From JACVRW01 sp963733885 (GTDB lineage Bacteria; Actinomycetota; Thermoleophilia; Solirubrobacterales; Thermoleophilaceae), in the NCBI GenBank assembly GCA_963733885.1, contig CAVTES010000009.1, positions 124,001 through 188,000 of the forward strand: 64,000 nucleotides of DNA, given 5' to 3'. Both the position numbers and the translations under genes were made by a program. The notes under the pieces were generated by a model. The model worked only from the letters and a program-made list of their open reading frames with translations. It ran no database searches and had not been told where the DNA came from. Below, piece after piece: positions 50,479 to 59,331 of the stretch (positions are counted from its first letter, which is position 1; every line of letters begins with the position of its first letter).

Positions 50479-51510
50479 ATGACATCCAAGAGAGAGCAGC
50501 CACTGCGTCCAGGCGACGTCGTCGAGGTCAAGTCCGCGGCCGAGATCCTCGCAACGCTCGACGAGGACGGATCCCTGGACAAGATGCCGTTCATGCCGGA
50601 GATGATCCGTCACGCCGGCCGGCGCTACACGGTGGGCCGCCGGGTCGACAAGATCTGCGACACGATCGCCGCAACCGGAAGCCGGCGCATGCATGAGACC
50701 GTCTATCTCGACGATCTCCGTTGCGACGGGTCGGGCCACGGCGGCTGCCAGGCGGGCTGCAAGATCTACTGGAAGGAGTCGTGGCTTCGCCGCGTGGACG
50801 ACAGCGCCTCCGCGGCCGATGCCGGCGATGGGGGCGTGGCCGAGCTGGAGCGTCTTGCGCAGGCCGGGACACGAACCGTGCGCGAGCTGGAAGGTGAGGA
50901 GACCGAGGTCTGGCGCTGTCAGGCGACCGATGCCCTCAAGGCCTCCGAGCCGCTCAAGACGTCGAATCTGGCGCAGTACTGGCGCGAGTCAGGAACGGGA
51001 CTTCGGGCCGTCTCCGCTTCATTTGCCTTCTCGCTGCGCGGGTTCGTCATGGAGGTCGCAGACCGCCTCGGGCGGCTGAGGCCGCTCCCGTTGAGCGGTC
51101 CCGGCAGCCAGCAGGCGCCTGCAGGGCTCGACCTCCAGGCGGGCGAGCGAGTGAAGGTGCGACCGCCGGCCGAGATCGCGACCACGCTCGACGAGGAGGG
51201 CATGAACCGCGGCCTTTCCTTCGACCGCGAGATGATGCCCTACTGCGGGCGAGCGTTCCGTGTCAAGGACAGGGTCCAGCAGATAATCGACGACAAGACC
51301 GGGCGAATGCTCAAGATCCCCAAGGACTGCATTGTGCTCGACGGTCCCGTCTGCTCAGGCGAGCGCAGCGCCGGCCGCTGGTTCTGTCCACGCGAGATCT
51401 ACCCGTTCTGGCGCGAGGCCTGGCTCGAGCGGGTCGAGGACGCCGACGCCGTCGGCCGCTCGGCGCCGGAGCAGCCAGAACCGCCGCAGGTCCCGGACTC
51501 TCCGCGCTGA
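50479..51510 (+). CDS. Uncharacterised protein with an internally duplicated Cys-rich domain
   Basis: 343 residues. AGGAGGAG at 50461-50468 precedes ATG at 50479 by ten bases; a TTG at 50470 is too close. Two related halves, about residues 10-107 and 221-322, share GDxVxVxxxAEIxxTLDExG, then MxxEM(I/M)xxxGRxxxVxxRVxxI, then a Cys segment (DDLRCDGSGHGGCQAGCKIYW in the first; LDGPVCSGERSAGRWFC in the second) and WxExWLxRVxD. The middle has a lone Cys (EVWRCQATDAL). No signal or membrane segment. The Cys spacing suggests metal or Fe-S binding. I know no functional assignment; it is embedded in the glycosyltransferase island. Confidence 0.72.
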   Translation: MTSKREQPLRPGDVVEVKSAAEILATLDEDGSLDKMPFMPEMIRHAGRRYTVGRRVDKICDTIAATGSRRMHETVYLDDLRCDGSGHGGCQAGCKIYWKESWLRRVDDSASAADAGDGGVAELERLAQAGTRTVRELEGEETEVWRCQATDALKASEPLKTSNLAQYWRESGTGLRAVSASFAFSLRGFVMEVADRLGRLRPLPLSGPGSQQAPAGLDLQAGERVKVRPPAEIATTLDEEGMNRGLSFDREMMPYCGRAFRVKDRVQQIIDDKTGRMLKIPKDCIVLDGPVCSGERSAGRWFCPREIYPFWREAWLERVEDADAVGRSAPEQPEPPQVPDSPR

Positions 51511-51607
51511 CAACCCTCCCGCCGTCTAGCGCGGCCAGATCGATGGAGGTTACTCGCGCCAAACCCGTGCGCCCGGGCGAAAGATCGTCGATCCGGACCG
51601 CGTTCAG

Positions 51608-53272
51608 ATGGGGAAAGGCACCCCAATGCGATTTCCCCTTACGCCCAAGCCCAAGGATGGGGCGAGGACCTACACGGCGGTAGTGCTCGCGGCCCTGGCG
51701 GTGCTGGCGATCGGACTGGCCTCGGCCCCCCTGGGCGGGGCCGCACCGCCGGAGGACTTCCAGACCTCGCTGGTGGTCGGCGACGGGCTCGACGGCCCCT
51801 CCGGTTTCGAGATCGCACCCGACGGGCGGATCTTCATCCTGGAGCGCACGGGGAAGATCAAGGTAGTGAAGGACGGGCAGCTGCTGCCCACGCCGTTCGC
51901 CGACCTGCCGTCAGAGGCCACCGGCGACCGCGGGCTGATTGGCATCGCGTTCGACCCCGACTACGGGGTGTCGAACCACTACGTCTACTTCTACTACACC
52001 GGCCACGACCTGCTGAACCACCTGGTCCGCTTCAGCGCGCACGATGACGTGGGCACCGACGGTCCGTTCGAGCTGTTCAGGACCTCGTCGCCGTCCCTCC
52101 AGCTGCACGTCGGTGGGAGCATCAGGTTCGGACCGGACGGCAAGCTGTATTTCGCCGTCGGCGACAACGGCAACGGGGCGCTCGCTCAGGACCTGAGCAA
52201 TCCACACGGCAAGATCCTGCGGATCAACAAGGACGGCTCGATCCCCGCCGACAACCCGTTCGCCGGGCAGCCCGGCAAGCTTGCCGCGATCTGGGCCTAC
52301 GGATTCCGCAACCCCTGGCGGTTCCAGTTCGACAGCCCCACCGGAAGGCTCTTTGGCGGCGACGTGGGTGACTTCACCTGGGAGGAGGTGAACCGCATCG
52401 TCAGGGGCGGCAACTACGGCTGGCCCGTGAAGGAAGGCTTTTGCACGTCCAACTGCGACGGGTACATCAACCCGCTCCACGCCTATCACCACGACAACGC
52501 GAGCGCGGCGGTCACCGGGGGGCCGGTGTACCGGGCCGAGATGTTCCCGCCGGCGTTCCAGGGTGACCTCTTCTTCGGGGACTACGCCAAGGGCTTCATC
52601 AGGAACGCGGATCTCGACTCGAACGGCGACATAACCGCCGTGCACGACTTCGACGCGCAGGCCGGCAGCGTGGTCGACATGAAGGTTGCTCCCGACGGCT
52701 CGCTCTACTACATCACCTACTGGCCGGGTGCGCTGTACCGCGTCAGCTACAACACCACCTCCCACCTGCCGGTGGCCAGCGCCTCCGCCGACGTCACGAA
52801 GGGCATCGAGCCCCTTACGGTCAACTTCTCCAGCTCAGGCAGCCGCGATCCGGACGGTGATCCGCTGAGCTACCACTGGAACTTCGGCGACGGGACGTCG
52901 AGCCCCGAGGCCAATCCGACGAAGACGTACCCCGCGAAGGGGGTCTACACCGCGCGTCTGACCATCTCCGCGGCCGGAGACCAGTCGATCGCCCACCCGA
53001 TCGTGATTCAGGTGGGGCTGGCCCCGGAGCTGAACATCTCCGTGCCCACGGAAGGCGCGCTCTATCAGGCGGGAGACACGATCACATACAACGCCTTCGC
53101 TCGGGATGCTGCCGGCTTCGACCTGAACGACGGGGACATCAAGACCGTGGTGAGGCTGCACCATGGCACTCACTACCACCCCTTTGTCGGGCCGCTGACC
53201 GGTAGGGCGGGATCGTTCACGCTCCCGAGAACGGGGAGGCCTCCGCAGACACCTCGTATGAGATCACGGTGA
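51608..53272 (+). CDS. Secreted glucose/sorbosone dehydrogenase-like domain plus PKD, first part of a very large protein
   Basis: Residues 20-45 are a signal peptide (YTAVVLAALAVLAIGLASAP). Residues about 45-395 form a six-bladed propeller like PQQ-dependent sugar dehydrogenases: LDGPSGFEIAPDGRIFILER, GDRGLIGIAFDPDYG, HVGGSIRFGPDGKLYFAVGD, YGFRNPWRFQFD and GGNYGWPVKEGFC. A PKD-like domain follows (VNFSSSGSRDPDGDPLSYHW, FGDGTSS). At about 53225 the frame is lost; the continuation PENGEASADTSYEITV is in the next frame, consistent with one missing base. The whole coding span would be 51608-55572. ATG at 51626 is an alternative start. Confidence 0.83.
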   Translation: MGKGTPMRFPLTPKPKDGARTYTAVVLAALAVLAIGLASAPLGGAAPPEDFQTSLVVGDGLDGPSGFEIAPDGRIFILERTGKIKVVKDGQLLPTPFADLPSEATGDRGLIGIAFDPDYGVSNHYVYFYYTGHDLLNHLVRFSAHDDVGTDGPFELFRTSSPSLQLHVGGSIRFGPDGKLYFAVGDNGNGALAQDLSNPHGKILRINKDGSIPADNPFAGQPGKLAAIWAYGFRNPWRFQFDSPTGRLFGGDVGDFTWEEVNRIVRGGNYGWPVKEGFCTSNCDGYINPLHAYHHDNASAAVTGGPVYRAEMFPPAFQGDLFFGDYAKGFIRNADLDSNGDITAVHDFDAQAGSVVDMKVAPDGSLYYITYWPGALYRVSYNTTSHLPVASASADVTKGIEPLTVNFSSSGSRDPDGDPLSYHWNFGDGTSSPEANPTKTYPAKGVYTARLTISAAGDQSIAHPIVIQVGLAPELNISVPTEGALYQAGDTITYNAFARDAAGFDLNDGDIKTVVRLHHGTHYHPFVGPLTGRAGSFTLPRTGRPPQTPRMRSR

Positions 53273-55572
53273 CCGCGACCGACGTCAACGGCCTGTCCAC
53301 CAGCAAAGTCGTGAACGTGGTGCCGAGGAAGTCGCAGGTCACGCTGGCCACATCGCCGCCCGGGGTCGGCCTGGTGATGGACGGCGTGCCCATCAGCACG
53401 CCCCACACGTTCACCGGAGTCGAGGGCTTTCAGCGCGAGATCTCCGTCCCGAACAACGCGGTCGCAGCGGACGGCACCCCGCTTCAGTTCGGCGGCTGGT
53501 CTCACGGGAAGAGCATCCGCCACATCCTGACTACGCCGAATGACGACACCACCTACACCGCGGCGTACGTGCCCTCGCAGCCGTTCACCGGCAAGTACTA
53601 CGCCAACAAGACGTTCGCCGGGGCCCCGCTGCTCACTAGGCAGGACCCCAACATCAACTTCGCCTGGGGTGAGGGCGCGCCCGGCCCGGGCATGCCCGTG
53701 GACAACTTCGCCGTGCGCTGGACCAAGTCCCAGTGGGTCGGGGCGGGACGGTACAAATTCACCGCCATCGCCGACGATGGCGTCCGGCTCTACATCGACG
53801 GCAAGCGCGTCATCAATCAATGGCAGGGGCCGGCGAACACCGAGCACAGCGCCATCGTCGAGCTCGGCACGGGCAACCACACGATCAAAATGGACTACAT
53901 CGAACAGGGTGGGGACGCTTCGGCCGGCCTCAGCTGGGAAGGGGTGACCGACGCCGGATCAGACTCCTATCGCGCTGAGTACTGGAACGGAGCGCAGTAC
54001 TGGCACGCGCAGGGCGTCGGGATGCCGGGCACCGCCCCGGACCTCGCGCGCGACGAGAGCGCCATCGACCATAGCTGGGGCGAGGGCTCGCCGGGCCCAA
54101 GTATCCTCCCCGACCGATTCATCGCCCGATGGACCCGGACGATCAAGCCCGCCCCTGGCGAGTACGAGTTCGCGGTCACCGCCGACGACGGGGTGCGGCT
54201 GTACGTCGACGGGGTACGGGTGATCGACAAGTGGATCGACCAGGGGCCGACCACCTACCGCACCACCGTGCCGCTGGACGGCGGCCTGCACAAGATCGTC
54301 ATGGAGTACTACGAGAACGGTGGCGGCGCGACGGCGCGATTGAACTACACCGAGGTCGGGGACCCAGCCGAGCACACCTCGTACCTGGCGCAGTACTGGA
54401 ACATTCCGGGAGAGATCGACGCGCCCGCCATTCCGACCCGTCCGGCCGACCTCGAGCGCTTCGACGACACGCTCGACTTCGACTGGGGCGAGGACTCGCC
54501 CGGAACCGGGATCGCGGCGGAAGCGTTCGCGGCGCGCTGGACGAAGACCGCGGTGTTCTCTGCCGGTGTCTACCGGTTCACCGGTGTCCGTGATGACGGG
54601 ATCCGGGTGTACATCGACAACGTGCCGATAGTCGACCGGTGGACTCGTGGCAACGCCGAATACAGCGTCGACAAGGTCGTGTCGAGCGGCGCACACGAGA
54701 TTCGCGTGGAGTACTTCGAGGCATTCGGCGGCGCCCGAGCCGAGTTCTCCTACGAACGGATCGGAGAGGCCGTGTCGGCCGACGGAGGGTACGCCGCCGA
54801 GTACTTCGCCAACCGAAACCTGTCGGGCTCGCCCGCCCTGACGCGCACGGACGACGCGGTCGACTTCAACTGGGCAGGCGGTGCCCCTGGGCAAGGCGTG
54901 CCGGCGGACGAGTTCTCGGCACGGTGGACCAAGTCGGTCACGCTGGAGGAGGGTGTCTACAAGTTCACGGTGACGGGTGACGACGGTGTCCGGCTCTACA
55001 TAGACGGGGAGAGAGTGCTGGACAAGTGGATCCTGCAGGGCGCGACCACCTACGCCGTAAACCGCCAGCTTGACCAGGGCGCGCACGAGGTCGTGCTGGA
55101 GTACTTCGAGGCTGGCGGCGATGCGGTCGCGAAGCTCGGCTACGAGCGCACTGCCGAGCCGCCTCCGCCTCCGCCCCCGCCGCCAGAGCCGTTCGCCGCG
55201 GAGTACTTCGACAACAGCACCCTGGCCGGCAGTCCGGTCCTGACCCGCACCGACGACTCGATCGACTTCGACTGGGGCGCGGGCGGTCCCAGCTTCGCGC
55301 TTCCCGTCGATCGCTTCTCGGCTCGCTGGACCAGGACGAAGACCTACTCGGCGGGCAACTACCGATTCAGTGTGACCGGGGACGACGGCATTCGCGTCCT
55401 GGTGGACGGGGTGCCGGTCGTGGACGGCTGGTTCTATCAGCCGCCGACCACTTACACCGCCAATATTCCATTGTCCGAAGGCCAGCACACAGTGGTCGTC
55501 GAGTACTTCGAATGGACCGGGGGCGCGACGGCTGGGTTCAGTGAGTCGAAGCTCACCGGCCCCCCGCCATAG
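53224..55572 (+). CDS. C-terminal part of the same protein: Ig-like segment and five PA14 domains
   Basis: The frame after the shift begins PENGEASADTSYEITVTATD and runs to 55572. After a short Ig-like and chitobiase-like region (KSQVTLATSPPGVGLVMDG, LQFGGWSHG) come five PA14 domains near 53580, 53965, 54380, 54790 and 55190. Each reads (A/G)EYFxNxxLxGSPxLTR, FxWGxGxP, ARWTK, YxFxVTxDDGVRLYIDG and (V/L)DxW. A Pro-rich spacer (PPPPPPPPPE) precedes the fifth. PA14 domains bind carbohydrates, matching a surface protein that recognises the polysaccharide. In-frame starts here (ATG near 53269) are probably not used. Confidence 0.8.
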   Translation, partial: PENGEASADTSYEITVTATDVNGLSTSKVVNVVPRKSQVTLATSPPGVGLVMDGVPISTPHTFTGVEGFQREISVPNNAVAADGTPLQFGGWSHGKSIRHILTTPNDDTTYTAAYVPSQPFTGKYYANKTFAGAPLLTRQDPNINFAWGEGAPGPGMPVDNFAVRWTKSQWVGAGRYKFTAIADDGVRLYIDGKRVINQWQGPANTEHSAIVELGTGNHTIKMDYIEQGGDASAGLSWEGVTDAGSDSYRAEYWNGAQYWHAQGVGMPGTAPDLARDESAIDHSWGEGSPGPSILPDRFIARWTRTIKPAPGEYEFAVTADDGVRLYVDGVRVIDKWIDQGPTTYRTTVPLDGGLHKIVMEYYENGGGATARLNYTEVGDPAEHTSYLAQYWNIPGEIDAPAIPTRPADLERFDDTLDFDWGEDSPGTGIAAEAFAARWTKTAVFSAGVYRFTGVRDDGIRVYIDNVPIVDRWTRGNAEYSVDKVVSSGAHEIRVEYFEAFGGARAEFSYERIGEAVSADGGYAAEYFANRNLSGSPALTRTDDAVDFNWAGGAPGQGVPADEFSARWTKSVTLEEGVYKFTVTGDDGVRLYIDGERVLDKWILQGATTYAVNRQLDQGAHEVVLEYFEAGGDAVAKLGYERTAEPPPPPPPPPEPFAAEYFDNSTLAGSPVLTRTDDSIDFDWGAGGPSFALPVDRFSARWTRTKTYSAGNYRFSVTGDDGIRVLVDGVPVVDGWFYQPPTTYTANIPLSEGQHTVVVEYFEWTGGATAGFSESKLTGPPP

Positions 55573-55591
55573 AGACCGGGCGATCCATCAT

Positions 55592-55912
55592 CGCCTCAGT
55601 CGATGGCGCTGGTCTGGCAGTCGGGATCGAGGCGACGCCTGAATGAGGCTCGATCGACGCCGACGGGATAGTCGCGGCTCCGGTTGGAAAGCCGCCTGTC
55701 GACATGGACTATCGGGCCCATGAGCGCCAGCTCGGCGCTGAACAGCCAATCGGCCCGCTCCGACGGACCTAGCGGATGAGCGCGATCGAGGTACTGGCGC
55801 CGGTGCACTCCGTAGACAGGGTCGTACTTCGCATCGCCCGCATCGAAGAACCACAACATCCGCTCGAATCGTCGGGCGGGGTCCGGCGAAGTCGGAAACT
55901 CGCCGCGTTAGC
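55592..55912 (-). pseudogene. Truncated tandem copy of the neighbouring GT2 glycosyltransferase
   Basis: The minus-strand frame reads EFPTSPDPARRFERMLWFF, DAGDAKYDPVYGVHRRQ, ERADWLFSAELALMGPIVHV, NRSRDYPVGVDRASFRRRLDP. The intact GT2 just upstream reads EFPTSSDPAHRFDRMLWFFHAGDAKYDPIYG, ERADWLLCAQLALMGPIVHVHERL, RTRDYPVGSQRVALRRRLDP in the corresponding region. Only about 105 residues of the copy remain, with no N-terminal nucleotide-binding domain and an early stop. It begins just past the intact gene's stop, so a duplication with deletion or unequal exchange is likely. Confidence 0.75.
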
Positions 55913-55921
55913 CTGGCGGAG

Positions 55922-56824
55922 CTAGCGGGCGAGTAGTTCGTGCTTGACGTCGGCCGCCCTCTGGCGGCTGACACGGGCCACTTCTTTGGCCCAGAACGAG
56001 AGAAGTGCGCGCCTGCACCGCTGCAGTTGCTGCTCGCTCAGATCCGCCGCGACCGCAAGCGCGAACAGCTCGCGTGACAGTCTTCGCGGCGAGGTGGGCA
56101 GCTGCTTCGCACGCACGGGGTCGAGCCTGCGTCTGAGCGCGACTCGCTGGCTGCCGACCGGATAGTCGCGGGTGCGATGTGCCAAGCGCTCGTGTACATG
56201 GACGATCGGTCCCATCAGCGCCAGCTGGGCGCAGAGCAGCCAGTCGGCCCGCTCAATCGGCCGGATTCGATGGGACAGCATGAGCTGCTCGCGCCGGTAG
56301 ACGCCATAGATCGGATCGTATTTCGCGTCCCCAGCGTGGAAGAACCAGAGCATGCGGTCGAAGCGGTGGGCGGGATCCGAAGAGGTGGGAAACTCGCCGC
56401 CGTACTCCTCGAAGCGGGTCGATCCGTCGGCTGTGTGGATCGTGAACCAGGTGGTCACTCCGACCGCCTCCGCATGTCGCTCGAGCGCCTGCACGCAGGT
56501 GGAGAGGCACCCCGGCTCCAGCCAGTCGTCCGCGCTGATCCAGCGGAAGAGGCGGCCGCGGGCGGCAGCGAGCACGCGGTTCATGTTTTCATGAGAGCCG
56601 ATGTTGAAGGGGTTCACGCTCAGGCGAACGCGCCGGTCCATGCGTGCGTACTCCTCGACCGTCTCGATCGTCCCGTCGTCGGAGGCGTTGTCGCAGATCA
56701 CGAGCTCGAGATCAGCGAAGTCCTGGGACAGGACGGATTCGATGCAGCGCCCGACGACCTGCCGGTCGTTTCGCACGGCGAGCCCGATGGAGAGGGCGGG
56801 CGGATGATCTCGAGATGCGTGCAT
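55922..56824 (-). CDS. GT2-family glycosyltransferase
   Basis: 300 residues. The GT-A fold begins ALSIGLAVRNDRQVVGRCIESVLSQDFADLELVICDNASDDGT, with a nucleotide-binding ICDNASDDG near residues 43-51, NPFNIGSHENMNRVLAAARG, and FRWISADDWLEPGCL carrying the SADD acidic motif. The C-terminal part is helical (FALAVAADLSEQQLQRCRRALL). It probably adds one sugar to the repeat unit. ATG at 56824 is the natural start. A truncated relative lies directly downstream. Confidence 0.9.
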   Translation of the reverse strand: MHASRDHPPALSIGLAVRNDRQVVGRCIESVLSQDFADLELVICDNASDDGTIETVEEYARMDRRVRLSVNPFNIGSHENMNRVLAAARGRLFRWISADDWLEPGCLSTCVQALERHAEAVGVTTWFTIHTADGSTRFEEYGGEFPTSSDPAHRFDRMLWFFHAGDAKYDPIYGVYRREQLMLSHRIRPIERADWLLCAQLALMGPIVHVHERLAHRTRDYPVGSQRVALRRRLDPVRAKQLPTSPRRLSRELFALAVAADLSEQQLQRCRRALLSFWAKEVARVSRQRAADVKHELLAR

Positions 56825-56847
56825 CCCTCCACTAACGCTGGGCGCGG

Positions 56848-57140
56848 GTGCGTACTCTCGTGAACGGCGCCCGCGTCCTCGTTACCGGCACCACCGGCAT
56901 GATCGGGACGCATGTTCTGCGCGTGCTCCCCGGAGCTGCTCGAGGCGGCGACCCGGGCATCCTGCCATCGGATCGTCCTGAGCGGCTCGCAGCTCGAGGA
57001 GCCGGCTGTCGCCGGGCACCACGCCGTTCCGCCGTCGCCCTTCGGATGCTGCGCGTAGTAGCTCGGTCCACCCGCTCACGGCTTGTAGCTGAACGTGGCC
57101 GCAGCAAGCAGGCTCGTCTCCCGCGTGGGTGCGACGCTGA
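56848..57140 (+). pseudogene. N-terminal scrap of a nucleotide-sugar epimerase
   Basis: The frame from GTG at 56848 reads MRTLVNGARVLVTGTTGMIGTHVLRVLP, here as VLVTGTTGMIGTHVL: the NAD-binding GxxGxxG of extended short-chain dehydrogenases. Beyond that the translation turns Arg-rich and meaningless, with no continuation in other frames that I recognise. It is best taken as a 25-residue relic at the edge of a deletion or insertion. Confidence 0.4.
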
Positions 57141-57166
57141 CACCGCTCGTGTGCCAGGATCCCGGA

Positions 57167-58153
57167 GTGGCCGAGGCGACGCTCGTGGGGCTCCTTCCCC
57201 TGAAGATCACCGGCCGGCACTACGGCCACAACATCGGCCGGTGCGACATCCTGTTCCGGACGCTGGAGCTCCAGAAGGGGTTCGACCTCATCGACGAGCT
57301 CGTCATCGTCGTGCCCGATGACGAGCTGGCGGTCATCCGCGACGTCGCGCGGCGTTGGGAGCGCTATCCGATCCGGCTCGTGCCCGAGCTACCGGAAGTA
57401 CCCCAATTCGCTGCGTTCACGAAGCCGCATCAGGTTCGTCCGTGGCAACGGCAGCAGATCCTCAAGCTGCAATTGGCATCCTCGCTCGGACGTCCATTCG
57501 TTCTGGTGCTCGATCCCGACGTGATCGCCCTGCGGCGACTGTCACGCGACCAACTCCTCCCCGGCGGCCGCGCGCTGCTGGAGCCAGAGTCCCAATCGGC
57601 CCACGAGCAGTGGTGGAAGGCCTCTGCGGAGCTCTTGCAGGTGCCAGGGAAGGTCGACGGGCCCGGCATCAGCGTCACGCCCGCGATCGTCGCCTCCGAT
57701 GTCTGCACGATGGTTCAGAGGCGGCTGGAGGAGGTACACCGAAGGTCGTGGGTCGAGGTCCTGCTCACTGCGGGCACGGAATGGACCGAATACACGCTGT
57801 ACTTCCTCACTCTCTCCCACCTCATGGCCGTCGGTGACTACCACATCTGGCCGAGCGAGGAACCGGGTGCCGCGCGGCTGCATTCGTCGAACACGATCTG
57901 GGCACGGGAAGACCTGGAGGGAAGAGACCGCGCAAACCTGGTCGCGCAGGACGACAACGGGCTTTTCACGGTGGTCCAACACGTCGACCTCACCCCGCAG
58001 GAGATCGTGGCCGCCATTCCGTGGCTCGATCTCGAGATTCCGCCGTACCCTCAGGTCGGTTCCAGGCGCACGCGACTCATCGAGTTCTACGGCGCGGGTC
58101 GCCGCAGGGCCACCCGCTATCTGCGGCGGCTGCGTCCGTCACGCGGAGGGTGA
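57167..58153 (+). CDS. DUF6492-like putative glycosyltransferase
   Basis: 328 residues from GTG at 57167 (longer starts to 57095 are possible). The pattern NIGRCDILFRTLELQKGFDLIDELVIVVPDDE, then PFVLVLDPDVIALRRLSRDQLLPGGRALLEPE, HEQWWKASAELLQVPG, GISVTPAIVASDVCTMVQRRL and EWTEYTLYFLTLSHLM is that of DUF6492 proteins, which have a GT-A-like fold and occur in polysaccharide loci. LVLDPDV supplies the DxD-like motif. An N-terminal scrap of what appears to be another member occurs at 63468. Confidence 0.75.
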   Translation: MAEATLVGLLPLKITGRHYGHNIGRCDILFRTLELQKGFDLIDELVIVVPDDELAVIRDVARRWERYPIRLVPELPEVPQFAAFTKPHQVRPWQRQQILKLQLASSLGRPFVLVLDPDVIALRRLSRDQLLPGGRALLEPESQSAHEQWWKASAELLQVPGKVDGPGISVTPAIVASDVCTMVQRRLEEVHRRSWVEVLLTAGTEWTEYTLYFLTLSHLMAVGDYHIWPSEEPGAARLHSSNTIWAREDLEGRDRANLVAQDDNGLFTVVQHVDLTPQEIVAAIPWLDLEIPPYPQVGSRRTRLIEFYGAGRRRATRYLRRLRPSRGG

Positions 58154-58385
58154 CTCGACGGCCGGCTCACCGTCCGACGACGCGTCACGTGGGCTGGTCT
58201 CGGTAGCGCGGCGCGAGCGGCGACCCCACAGCTCGCGAAGCGCGATCGGCACGAACGCCAGGTCCCGGACCAGGTAGCGGCGCCAGAGCCGGCTCGGCTC
58301 GAGGAGGAGCCCGGCGTGAGCAGGTGGTTGACCGTCGTGTCGAGGCGCGCTGAGGCGATCTCGTACCCGAACAACCGGACCGTGG
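58139..58385 (-). pseudogene. C-terminal fragment of an unidentified polysaccharide-locus protein
   Basis: In the minus strand TVRLFGYEIASARLDTTVNHLLTP (58385-58315) continues in another frame as GLLLEPSRLWRRYLVRDLAF, VPIALRELWGRRSRRATE and ends at 58139 with a Ser/Glu-rich tail. The two parts make one natural C-terminus, like the membrane-proximal tail of a glycosyltransferase, but nothing upstream completes it: its start would overlap the GT2 ending at 58395. Probably a decayed gene. Confidence 0.35.
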
Positions 58386-58394
58386 GAGGGTGTC

Positions 58395-59321
58395 CTACGA
58401 AGCGCCGTTCGACGGGGTGATGGGCTTCACGCGGCCCCGACGCCGATCCCAAACGTCCCGCAGGCGGCGGAGCTGCTGGCGCCTGAGGAACTCCATCACC
58501 TGTGGTGACACGGCGCGTGGTTCGCGCATGATGAGCGCGCCGAGGTACCCGCCCATCTTTGCGCCAGCTGAGATCAAGTACGGCGGGTCCGAGACGCGCC
58601 GAACGGTGGACGCTGCGAAGTACAGTGGATGGTAACCAATTCCATAGAACTTCCGCCCCCAGGCGACGTGGCGGCTCAGTCCTCTGGCCGAGCCCGATCC
58701 GAATGGTCGTAAGTGGATTGCATCCGGACTCGGGAATGCGCGAACCGTCCAGCCGTTCATCATGGCGGTCGTTTCGACCACGACGTCCTGCCCCCCACCC
58801 GCGATGGGCATATACCCTCCAGCTTGCCGGTAGCACTCGGCTCTGAATAGCTGGATTCCTCCGGGAACGTGGTAGTTGTGGCTTCCGCGCCTTGGGTCGA
58901 CGAGTGATCCTCCGATCCTGTCGAGCAGATGCCCGCCCGCGATACCGAGCCTTGGATCGGACCTGAATCGCTCGAGCATTGTTGCGTAGTAGTCGGGTGG
59001 TACAAGTATGTCCGCGTCCAGGAACCCGAGATATGCCGGCATCGTGGCCGCTAGTCGCTCAACACCAGCGAGCTGAGCATAGACCTGCGATGCGAAGTTC
59101 CTCGTCCCGGCGTCGACCAGGGCCACGATTTCGACGAATGGGAGGTGCCTCGTCAGACTCCGAACATGATCGAGTGAATCGTCTGTTGACCCGTCGTCCA
59201 CCAAGACCCACATGACTGGCTTGATGTGTTGCGCCTCGATCGAGCGCACCAGATCTGCCAACCAGTTCCTCTCGTTCCGGAAGGCTGTCACGAGGCCGTA
59301 GTTCGGCTCTGCTTCCATCAC
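58395..59321 (-). CDS. GT2-family glycosyltransferase
   Basis: 308 residues. It begins NYGLVTAFRNERNWLADLVRSI, with VMWVLVDDGSTDDSLDHV and LGFLDADILVPPDYYATML, where the DAD acidic triad and DDGSTD are the GT-A signatures. A later GGHLLDRIGG, GGIQLFRAECYRQAGGYMP and GGGQDVVVETTAMMNGW provide acceptor-side motifs. No membrane helices. Adjacent upstream (11 bases) to another GT2 on the minus strand, so they are probably cotranscribed. Confidence 0.9.
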   Translation of the reverse strand: MMEAEPNYGLVTAFRNERNWLADLVRSIEAQHIKPVMWVLVDDGSTDDSLDHVRSLTRHLPFVEIVALVDAGTRNFASQVYAQLAGVERLAATMPAYLGFLDADILVPPDYYATMLERFRSDPRLGIAGGHLLDRIGGSLVDPRRGSHNYHVPGGIQLFRAECYRQAGGYMPIAGGGQDVVVETTAMMNGWTVRAFPSPDAIHLRPFGSGSARGLSRHVAWGRKFYGIGYHPLYFAASTVRRVSDPPYLISAGAKMGGYLGALIMREPRAVSPQVMEFLRRQQLRRLRDVWDRRRGRVKPITPSNGAS

Positions 59322-59331
59322 GCTGGTATGC

